From Thermoplasmatales archaeon ex4484_36 (GTDB lineage Archaea; Thermoplasmatota; Penumbrarchaeia; Penumbrarchaeales; EX4484-36), in NCBI GenBank assembly GCA_002254765.1, contig NJDV01000102.1:1-6740 (forward strand): DNA of 6,740 nucleotides, given 5' to 3'. The position numbers and the translations under genes are program-made. Under the pieces are notes generated by a model. That model did not search any database. It was not told where the DNA came from and saw nothing but the letters and a program-made list of their open reading frames with translations. Positions 1 to 4,337 of the stretch are shown one piece after another; the first letter of the stretch is position 1; every line of letters starts with the position of its first letter.

Positions 1-1
1 T

Positions 2-745
2 GGGTGGGAGGGACCACAGCCCCCCGGGGCTTACCCCCCTCAGGAGACCTGGATATACGCTGTTCCACTGCAGGGCAGGAGCAACCTGTGCCCCATGATA
101 GAGGACGACCCTGAGGCACTCACCGGAACCCCCGAGGAGCTCTCGAAACTCTGCAGCCACCTCAAAAAGAACGCACTCAGGATATCCGAAAGCGGTGGAG
201 GGTCGGCGGGGAAGCACCTCTTCTGTCCCTACTTCCTTAAGCTTCTCTCTTTCAAGAGGCGGGATGTTCAGGAGTACTTCATCTTGAATCACCCAACCGC
301 AGAGGAGTTCTCCGGCCGTATGAGGGGGGAAGGGATCTGCCCCTACGAGGCTCTCAAAATGATAATCCCGGAGGCTACAGTTGTAGTGGCACCTTACATA
401 TTCTTCTTCGCACCCTACATAAGGAAGAGACTCCTTGACTGGATGGGCGCTGCGGAGGACGAAATAATAGTCCTTGTGGACGAGGCTCACAATCTGGAGG
501 ACTTCGCCAGGGACGTCGCCTCCATTTCAATAACAACGGGGACCCTCCACCTTGCACTGAAGGAGATGGAGAGGGAGGGGGACATGCTGATAGGAGAGGG
601 TCTCACCATCTCCACCCTGCTCACAGCTCTGAGAGACGCCATCTTAGGCCTTGCTGAGGAGTACCTTGAGGAGGAGGACGGAGCCATACCACCCCATGCG
701 CTCATTGAGATGCTAATGGAACAGCTCCGTCTTCCGTGGCAATAG
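2..745 (+). CDS. xpd: XPD/Rad3-type DNA helicase, Fe-S and DEAH half (5' partial, broken at 3' end)
   Basis: This is the first half of a 5'-3' superfamily 2 DNA helicase of the XPD family, which acts in DNA repair. The frame is open from base 2 and the true start lies upstream; ATG 95 falls inside the Fe-S domain and is not a credible start. The four cysteines expected to bind the 4Fe-4S cluster are at nt 89, 152, 224 and 338, the first after a PLQGRSNLC motif and the last in GICPYEALK. Walker B (VDEAHNL) is at about 476-496, followed by the first part of the arch region. The Walker A motif must be upstream. The reading stops at TAG 743-745 directly before the C-terminal motor domain, which continues in another frame. 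From memory of Thermoplasma XPD, about 60-70 residues are missing here. The first 15 or so residues (to nt 45) do not resemble the family. Identification is confident; whether it is functional is doubtful. Confidence 0.85.
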   Translation, partial: GWEGPQPPGAYPPQETWIYAVPLQGRSNLCPMIEDDPEALTGTPEELSKLCSHLKKNALRISESGGGSAGKHLFCPYFLKLLSFKRRDVQEYFILNHPTAEEFSGRMRGEGICPYEALKMIIPEATVVVAPYIFFFAPYIRKRLLDWMGAAEDEIIVLVDEAHNLEDFARDVASISITTGTLHLALKEMEREGDMLIGEGLTISTLLTALRDAILGLAEEYLEEEDGAIPPHALIEMLMEQLRLPWQ

Positions 746-1599
746 TGGCTGCCTGCCTAGACCCCTCCGTGACAACGGCGGCCCTGAACAGATATCACTC
801 AACCGTTCACTTCTCCGGGACGCTCAGACCCCTGAGACAGTATGCGGATGCCATTGGGCTTGAGGGGGAGGTGGTGCTTGAGGATTTTCCCTCCCCCTTC
901 CCACAGGAGAACCTCTTTATATGTTATGAGAAGGGAGTCAGCACGCGTTACGAGCTGATACGTAAGGACCCTGAGATGCTGATTGCCATGGCTAGAAGGC
1001 TCCGTGCACACCTGGAGACCTTCTCCGGGGTCAACAAGATTGTTTTCTTTCCCTCCTTCAACATAATGAACGAGATACTTGAGCGCCTACGCAATGCGGC
1101 AGGTTACGGAGGTGAGATAATAAGGGAGGAGAGAGGTATGACCCAGCGTGAACTCATGGAAGCTGTTGAGACTTTCAGGGAGGGTGGCGGAAAAACGCTT
1201 TTCTCGGTGATGGGAGGACGGGTGAGCGAGGGAATGGACTTCCCTGCAAGGGATCTAGAGCTGGTGATAATTTGCGGAATACCCTACCCCAAACCCACCG
1301 CGCGTAACAAGGCACAAATCTCATACTATGAGAGGAGGTTCGGAAGGGGCTGGGACTATGCGGTGCACACCCCTGCCGCCCGGAAGATTCTTCAGGCTAT
1401 AGGAAGGCTTATCCGCTCAGAGCACGATAGGGGTGCAGCGGTCATTCTTGACGAGAGGGCATCCGCATTCAGGGAGGAGATCCCTTCTCTCACCCTGTGT
1501 GAGGACTCTGTGGAGGCCGCCAAAACTTTCCTTTCAGGAAAAAACGTGACCCCCTCTGAAGGGGGCGGGACGGGGTCAATAATCTCGCAGAGGGATTGA
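736..1599 (+). CDS. xpd: XPD/Rad3-type DNA helicase, C-terminal motor half (frame-shifted continuation)
   Basis: This is the second RecA-like motor domain of the same XPD helicase, in a different frame from the first half. The frame is open from nt 709; GTG 736 is the nearest possible start but is probably only an internal codon. Family motifs run in order: AACLDPS, then HFSGTL (motif III, about 811), FPSPFPQEN (about 886), the FFPSFN strand, GGRVSEGMDFP (motif V, about 1213-1245) and QAIGRLIRSEHDRG (motif VI, about 1393-1434), which carries the arginines used in ATP hydrolysis. From DEAH to SGTL there are only about 110 residues, against about 170-190 in archaeal XPD proteins as I recall them, so part of the arch/HD1 segment is lacking. 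The C-terminus ends about 35 residues after motif VI, normal for the family. A standalone protein of this half would lack the ATP-binding Walker A lobe, so I read it as a broken gene or an assembly fault. Confidence 0.85.
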   Translation: MAIVAACLDPSVTTAALNRYHSTVHFSGTLRPLRQYADAIGLEGEVVLEDFPSPFPQENLFICYEKGVSTRYELIRKDPEMLIAMARRLRAHLETFSGVNKIVFFPSFNIMNEILERLRNAAGYGGEIIREERGMTQRELMEAVETFREGGGKTLFSVMGGRVSEGMDFPARDLELVIICGIPYPKPTARNKAQISYYERRFGRGWDYAVHTPAARKILQAIGRLIRSEHDRGAAVILDERASAFREEIPSLTLCEDSVEAAKTFLSGKNVTPSEGGGTGSIISQRD

Positions 1600-1628
1600 A
1601 CGCTCTCCCCCTCTCCAGATTATTTTTA
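1550..1628 (+). terminator. Possible termination region after the helicase gene
   Basis: A 6-bp hairpin (CCCCCT 1550-1555 with AGGGGG 1560-1565, loop CTGA) sits in the last codons of the helicase. It is followed, after the TGA stop at 1597-1599, by the T-rich stretch TTATTTTT (about 1619-1627). Archaeal termination mainly needs the T tract, so this is a plausible terminator before the next promoter. The hairpin is far from the T tract and may be incidental. Confidence 0.35.
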
Positions 1629-1651
1629 AGAAATGAAAAAGGCACAAACAA

Positions 1652-1660
1652 CTTTATAAA
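1652..1660 (+). promoter_or_regulatory. Archaeal TATA box upstream of the KaiC-like gene
   Basis: CTTTATAAA lies 33 nt upstream of the TTG start at 1693. An archaeal transcription start about 25 nt downstream of the box centre would fall near 1682, giving a leader of about 10 nt. This agrees with the TTG being the true start and with the gene having its own promoter after the helicase. Confidence 0.6.
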
Positions 1661-1692
1661 TGTGAAGCGGTGATTATCTTTGGGGATACCGT

Positions 1693-2646
1693 TTGACCAA
1701 GGAGGATAATGGCGAAGAGATATGGGAGGAAGAAGACTGGGGTGAGGACAGCGGTAGTGTTCTCGGAATGTACCCCCTACTTGAATCCGTGGTGAGAACG
1801 GCCCTGAGAAATGACGGTAGGATATCGGAGGAGGAGTGGGCCATAATAGAGACATTGAGGAATACACTTAAAGTTTCAAAGAAGATCCTGGAGAAGCTTC
1901 TGGACGAGGTCAGGGAGGATATGGGGCTGAAAACGGTTGAGCCTCCCCTGCGCTCCGGTTTTGGAGTGATAGGCGGCGATAGTTCCAGCGGGCCGGCGAA
2001 CATGGAATTTGTGGAGGTGAGGGGTGAAGAGGAGGTGGAGGTTAAAAGGTATGCGAACATAATAACCCCCTATAGCCCTGTGCGTGAGACCAGCGAACCA
2101 CCTCTCACAAGGACATTCGATTTCAGCATACTGGATGAGGGTATGCTCTTCTGGTGCGAGAGCTGCGGTGTGATAGCTGCTCAGGAGGTCAAATCGTCAA
2201 CCTTCTCATGCCCCATCTGCGGAAGGCCCCTTAAGGACCTAACGAACAGAGTTCCATCACCTACGGTGGACTGGCTACTGAAAGAGGCTAAGAAGTACTA
2301 TCGCAGGGGAGACCTCAACAAGGCCCGCCTTCTCTACAATGAGGTAATAAAGAGGGAGCCCACCAACAAAGAGGCCCACTTCTATTACAAAAAGGTCTCC
2401 ACTCTTATAAACGAGGAGAAAAAGAGGAAGGAGAACAGGGTTAAGGTGAAGTTCCTCAAAAAGGTAAAGTCCGGCGTAAAAGCTCTCGACGATCTTTTAG
2501 ATGGGGGAATAGAGACCGGACAGCAGATCCTCATATCAGGACCCAATTACACGGGGAAGGAGGTATTGGCGAAGAGATTTACTGTATCCTCCCTCAGCAT
2601 GGGGTTCCCCCTGCTTTACATCTCCACTGCGGAAGGCAATAGATGA
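1693..2646 (+). CDS. Multidomain KaiC/RAD55-like protein, N-terminal part (broken in the ATPase domain)
   Basis: The start is TTG 1693; an in-frame stop lies at 1663 and no ATG is in frame before codon 26. The first 20 residues are acidic. Residues about 26-75 are a helical segment (LLESVVRTALRNDGRISEEE) resembling TerB-like domains, a weak match. A zinc ribbon follows with C155, C158, C173 and C176 (CxxC-x14-CxxC), then a TPR-like helical pair at about 194-235, then a charged linker. From about residue 256 a RecA/KaiC-like ATPase begins (SGVKALDDLLDGGI), with P-loop GPNYTGKE at 283-290. The last P-loop residue is E instead of S/T, a variant I remember from archaeal KaiC-like (RAD55-type) proteins. 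The frame ends just after the LLYISTAE strand, and Walker B continues in another frame. Function is unknown; a regulatory or scaffolding ATPase is an inference. Confidence 0.75.
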   Translation: MTKEDNGEEIWEEEDWGEDSGSVLGMYPLLESVVRTALRNDGRISEEEWAIIETLRNTLKVSKKILEKLLDEVREDMGLKTVEPPLRSGFGVIGGDSSSGPANMEFVEVRGEEEVEVKRYANIITPYSPVRETSEPPLTRTFDFSILDEGMLFWCESCGVIAAQEVKSSTFSCPICGRPLKDLTNRVPSPTVDWLLKEAKKYYRRGDLNKARLLYNEVIKREPTNKEAHFYYKKVSTLINEEKKRKENRVKVKFLKKVKSGVKALDDLLDGGIETGQQILISGPNYTGKEVLAKRFTVSSLSMGFPLLYISTAEGNR

Positions 2647-2677
2647 GGCCCTCCTCGCCTTCAACAAAAGATATGGG

Positions 2678-3013
2678 GTGGGAGTTCTCATCATAGACTC
2701 TCTGACGGGTCTCATAAACCGAGTGGGTGTCAAAAGGGTTGTGGAGATGTTAAACACCCTTCTTGCGAAGATGAAGAAACTCAACATAACAGGGATTTAT
2801 CTCATAACACCCCAGAGTCACCCCTCGGGCACTGTCAACACCCTTGAGTACATGATGGATGGGGCCATAAAGATCAAAGTGGAAGGGGAGAGAACCTTCC
2901 TTAAAATCGCAGGGATCAATCCCCGGGTCAAGACCAGGGAGTGGGTAGAATACATGGTGAAAGGGGATACCATCACCTTCGTCGGCACATTCGCCAAGGA
3001 GCTCATAAAGTGA
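2678..3013 (+). CDS. KaiC/RAD55-like ATPase, C-terminal part (frame-shifted continuation)
   Basis: This frame carries the rest of the ATPase domain of the gene before it. Homology appears to begin at about 2633 (KAIDEALLAFNKRYG), upstream of the only possible start, GTG 2678, which lies inside the Walker B strand GVLIIDSLTG; the GTG is therefore unlikely to be a real start. Later segments match archaeal KaiC-like proteins: a helix then TGIYLITP, LEYMMDGAIKIKVEG with TFLKIAGI, and a final strand pair ending in FVGTFAKELIK. The family normally has roughly 65-70 residues between the YIST strand and Walker B; here there are about 25-30, so roughly 40 residues are missing as well as the frame. The most likely reading is one disrupted gene, 1693-3013. 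Without the P-loop this piece could not bind ATP alone. Confidence 0.7.
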   Translation: MGVLIIDSLTGLINRVGVKRVVEMLNTLLAKMKKLNITGIYLITPQSHPSGTVNTLEYMMDGAIKIKVEGERTFLKIAGINPRVKTREWVEYMVKGDTITFVGTFAKELIK

Positions 3014-3043
3014 TATGATATTTTCGTGCGGGTCTTTAGTAAA

Positions 3044-3053
3044 AAATTTATAC
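3044..3053 (+). promoter_or_regulatory. TATA box of the tRNA-Pro gene
   Basis: AAATTTATAC, preceded by the purine-rich GTAAAA that could serve as a BRE, has its centre about 32 nt before the first base of the mature tRNA. This is the usual archaeal arrangement, with a few nucleotides of 5' leader removed by RNase P. Confidence 0.6.
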
Positions 3054-3080
3054 ACCCTTAATCTGTGGCAAATCGGTTTT

Positions 3081-3155
3081 GGGCCCGTGGGGTAGCTTGG
3101 TCCATCCTTGGGCGTTCGGGACGCTCAAACCCCGGTTCAAATCCGGGCGGGCCCA
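3081..3155 (+). tRNA. tRNA-Pro (anticodon CGG)
   Basis: The full cloverleaf can be drawn. The acceptor stem GGGCCCG 3081-3087 pairs with CGGGCCC 3148-3154, and the discriminator is A3155. T8 is present. The D-stem GGGT 3090-3093 pairs with ATCC 3104-3107, and the D-loop begins AGCTTGG. The anticodon stem GGGCG 3110-3114 pairs with CGCTC 3122-3126 with one G-T. The loop is TTCGGGA, so the anticodon CGG at 3117-3119 reads CCG codons. The T-stem is CCCGG/CCGGG with loop TTCAAAT. The 3' CCA is not encoded (ACC then T). The gene is complete, and its last 19 bases form the first copy of a direct repeat that recurs twice downstream. Confidence 0.95.
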
Positions 3156-3209
3156 CCTTTCATTGTTTTATAAGAAACGAAAAGTAACGTACCGGATTTG
3201 AACCGTAGG
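3137..3209 (+). repeat. Conserved 73-bp cassette segment, copy 1
   Basis: This comprises the last 19 nt of the tRNA, an AT-rich trailer with TTTTATAAG (3166-3174), and CCGGATTTGAACCG (3192-3205), a perfect 14-base reverse complement of the tRNA T-arm at 3133-3146. It differs from copy 2 at one position. Confidence 0.9.
3166..3174 (+). promoter_or_regulatory. TATA-like box in cassette 1
   Basis: TTTTATAAG is followed by the candidate module start about 22-26 nt downstream, the usual archaeal TATA-to-start distance. The spacing is the same in cassette 2. It also resembles an AT-rich tRNA trailer and could act in termination instead. Confidence 0.3.
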
Positions 3210-3314
3210 TCTTGTGCGTTTCCTAAAATGTATCTTGACGAGGGAAACGCACAAGTTGGAAGAGTCCGTAAGAGAGAACCTCCCAAGCAGAGGAGTCTTC
3301 CAAATCAAATCCGG
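3192..3314 (+). ncRNA. Candidate structured RNA or DNA module 1 (closing stem plus two hairpins)
   Basis: CCGGATTTGA (3192-3201) and TCAAATCCGG (3305-3314) form a perfect 10-bp closing stem. Inside are hairpin A (3211-3223 with 3243-3255, 13 perfect pairs, 19-nt loop) and hairpin B (3256-3267 with 3292-3303, 11 of 12 pairs, G-G mismatch, 24-nt loop), directly abutting. The TATA-like box at 3166-3174 would place a transcription start near 3192-3200, at the 5' strand of the closing stem. It could be a small RNA of about 120 nt, or a folded DNA recombination site. The pairing is seen directly; transcription is inferred. Confidence 0.4.
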
Positions 3315-3377
3315 GCGGGCCCACCTTTCATTGTTTTATAAGAAACGAAAAGTAACGTGCCGGATTTGAACCGTAGG
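3305..3377 (+). repeat. Conserved 73-bp cassette segment, copy 2
   Basis: This copy begins with the tRNA 3' end without the rest of a tRNA. It contains the TATA-like TTTTATAAG at 3334-3342 and the inverted T-arm sequence at 3360-3373. G3359 replaces A3191 of copy 1; otherwise the two are identical. Confidence 0.9.
3334..3342 (+). promoter_or_regulatory. TATA-like box in cassette 2
   Basis: TTTTATAAG, identical to the box in cassette 1 and the same distance before the inverted T-arm sequence. No such box follows the third tRNA 3'-end copy, matching the absence of a third module. Confidence 0.3.
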
Positions 3378-3483
3378 GCCTGAGCAGTTCCTAAAATATA
3401 CAAGCAACGGCGGAACTGCGAAGGCTAGATGAAAACGACTTCAAGACTTTTCCCTGCCGAGTTTTCATCGCTGTCAAATCCGG
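3360..3483 (+). ncRNA. Candidate structured RNA or DNA module 2 (closing stem plus two hairpins)
   Basis: The architecture is that of module 1 with different stem sequences. The closing stem is 3360-3369 with 3474-3483 (10 bp). Hairpin A is GCAGTTCC 3384-3391 with GGAACTGC 3412-3419, extended through a GA/GA internal loop by GCCT 3378-3381 with AGGC 3422-3425, loop 20 nt. Hairpin B is GATGAAAAC 3428-3436 with GTTTTCATC 3461-3469, loop 24 nt. Loop A shares TAAAATRTA and a following ACGRSGGAA with module 1. Paired stems kept despite sequence change argue for selection on the fold. Confidence 0.4.
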
Positions 3484-3497
3484 GCGGGCCCACCTTT
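3474..3497 (+). repeat. Terminal tRNA 3'-end copy (copy 3)
   Basis: This 24-bp copy runs from TCAAATCC to CACCTTT and is followed by AACCATATTCC, unlike the other two. It has the position of the outer junction of an integrated array and may mark the ancestral tRNA downstream border. Confidence 0.85.
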
Positions 3498-3649
3498 AAC
3501 CATATTCCGCAGAGTTCAGGTGGACGGGGGGTGGAGGTAGGAGGAGACTATGCGATTGAAAATCCAGGTAAGCCTCCCGGGAGACTCGTAGGGGCGTGTG
3601 TGCAAGGAAAAAAGGATATAAAATGAAATAATGAGCGTTCCAGTAATTA
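3498..3649 (+). other. Non-coding interval between the array and the surface-protein promoter
   Basis: I see no credible gene here. The interval holds a G-rich stretch (about 3520-3547), a perfect 10-bp palindrome CTCCCGGGAG (3574-3583) and a second AT-rich ATATAAAAT (about 3616-3624) that could be an additional TATA box. The short frame at 3429-3626 overlaps the hairpins and has no recognisable features. Confidence 0.5.
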
Positions 3650-3658
3650 CTTATAAAA
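3650..3658 (+). promoter_or_regulatory. TATA box of the surface-protein gene
   Basis: CTTATAAAA has its centre at about 3654, which predicts a transcription start near 3678-3681. That is downstream of ATG 3675 and favours translation from ATG 3690 or 3693. Confidence 0.55.
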
Positions 3659-3678
3659 GTTGGAATAAAGAGAGATGC

Positions 3679-3683
3679 AGGTG
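3679..3683 (+). promoter_or_regulatory. Ribosome binding site deciding the start at 3690
   Basis: AGGTG matches the anti-Shine-Dalgarno core and ends 6 nt before ATG 3690. ATG 3675 has no such site. Together with the TATA position this supports 3690 as the start. Confidence 0.5.
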
Positions 3684-3689
3684 GACCTC

Positions 3690-4337
3690 ATGATGTTCAA
3701 GAAGGCGTTGGTTGCCCTTCTGGTGCTGGCTTTCTTACCCCTTCTTTCGGTGATGACCGCCGACGGCTCTGTCGTGAACGGCTTCTCCGGGGGAGTGAAA
3801 GAGAAGACTATATATCTGAGGGGGACACGAAGCCCCCTGGTCGACGCGTCCCTCTATTTCACAATAGATCCAGGGGTCACGGTGGCCTCTGCAGGTCTTA
3901 ACATATCCACGGTGAACTCTGCTACCGGGCCGTGGCTCAGTGACGTCAGAATAGACTTCGGCCTCGACCAGAGGCCCGAGTGGGAGTTCACCGGAAGGGG
4001 ATACGGGGAGCTGGGGCACCAAAGCGTATTCTCCGATGACAGCCTGAGGAAAACTATCAGAATAACCGCATCCGGTGGCGCAGGAACCGCCGGTTCCATC
4101 ATCCTCCCCTACGGTGCTGAAATTATATCTGCGGAGGTGAACCTGACAGGCAGGTTCGTGCCCGAAAGCACCAGATATACCGCGTATTCTACCCCCTCAT
4201 CTTCAACACCCGTACCGAGAAAGGCCTCTCCGGGGAACTTTGATGGGGACAGCAAAATGGATGCAGCGGTTGTTCTAGATTCCACCGTTTATTCTTATGT
4301 CCACAACTCGGGATTACGACGGCGATGGAGACGATGA
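3690..4337 (+). CDS. Secreted FG-GAP/VCBS repeat surface protein, N-terminal part (broken)
   Basis: This is the start of a large exported protein. ATG 3690 is preferred over ATG 3675 because of the TATA and ribosome-binding-site positions. Residues 1-24 form a signal peptide: KK, then a hydrophobic run ALVALLVLAFLPLL, with likely cleavage after SVMTA. A beta-rich domain follows (YLRGTRSP, later RIDFGLDQRPEWEF) of a type common in Thermoplasmata extracellular proteins. The first FG-GAP calcium-binding loop (NFDGDSKMDAAVV) is at about 4234-4272. The frame stops at 4335-4337 after YVHNSG, and the next repeat, DYDGDGDDDIAF, is in another frame at 4312. The two loops are only 24 residues apart against about 53 elsewhere in the protein, so roughly 29 residues plus the frame are missing. 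Probable location is the cell surface or outside; substrate unknown. Confidence 0.75.
   Translation: MMFKKALVALLVLAFLPLLSVMTADGSVVNGFSGGVKEKTIYLRGTRSPLVDASLYFTIDPGVTVASAGLNISTVNSATGPWLSDVRIDFGLDQRPEWEFTGRGYGELGHQSVFSDDSLRKTIRITASGGAGTAGSIILPYGAEIISAEVNLTGRFVPESTRYTAYSTPSSSTPVPRKASPGNFDGDSKMDAAVVLDSTVYSYVHNSGLRRRWRR

Larger units (their letters stand above)
3137..3497 (+). repeat. tRNA-anchored tandem array: three tRNA 3'-end copies separated by two hairpin cassettes
   Basis: A 24-bp sequence covering the T-loop to the tRNA 3' end plus CCTTT occurs at 3137-3160, 3305-3328 and 3474-3497, with spacings of 168 and 169 bp. After copies 1 and 2 the identity continues to 73 bp (3137-3209 and 3305-3377) with one difference (A3191 versus G3359). 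After copy 3 the sequence diverges at once, so that point looks like the original downstream flank. The rest of each cassette is variable in sequence but built the same way, as two consecutive hairpins. No credible reading frame spans the array. The direct-repeat pattern is what stacked integration at a tRNA gene would leave, but each unit is far too small to encode an integrase. Confidence 0.9.

Noticed and set aside
736..2680. Programmed frameshifting, inteins or introns at the gene breaks
   Set aside because: Family comparison shows missing sequence at each break, not extra sequence, and no slippery heptamer or intein motif is present.
3211..3472. H/ACA or C/D box guide RNAs
   Set aside because: No ACA follows either hairpin at the expected distance, no open guide pocket is seen, and AGATGAAAA at 3427 is only a poor box C with no convincing D box.
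3137..3497. CRISPR array
   Set aside because: Only three short direct-repeat copies with intervals of about 145 bp; the intervals share sequence and are themselves hairpins, and no cas genes are visible.
3137..3497. Classical integron attC sites
   Set aside because: The stems do not carry the usual core-site consensus, there are no cassette genes and no IntI is in the window; only the general idea of folded variable sites is kept.
3305..3497. Additional complete tRNA genes
   Set aside because: Copies 2 and 3 contain only the T-loop to acceptor 3' side; there is no D-arm or anticodon arm upstream.
3429..3626. Small protein gene (65 aa)
   Set aside because: It begins inside hairpin B of cassette 2, crosses the repeat, has low-complexity Gly/Pro composition, and shows no ribosome binding site.
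3517..3686. CAGGTGGAC repeated at 3517 and 3678 as a regulatory repeat
   Set aside because: Nine bases only; the second copy is explained by the ribosome binding site and the first lies in a G-rich stretch, so chance is likely.
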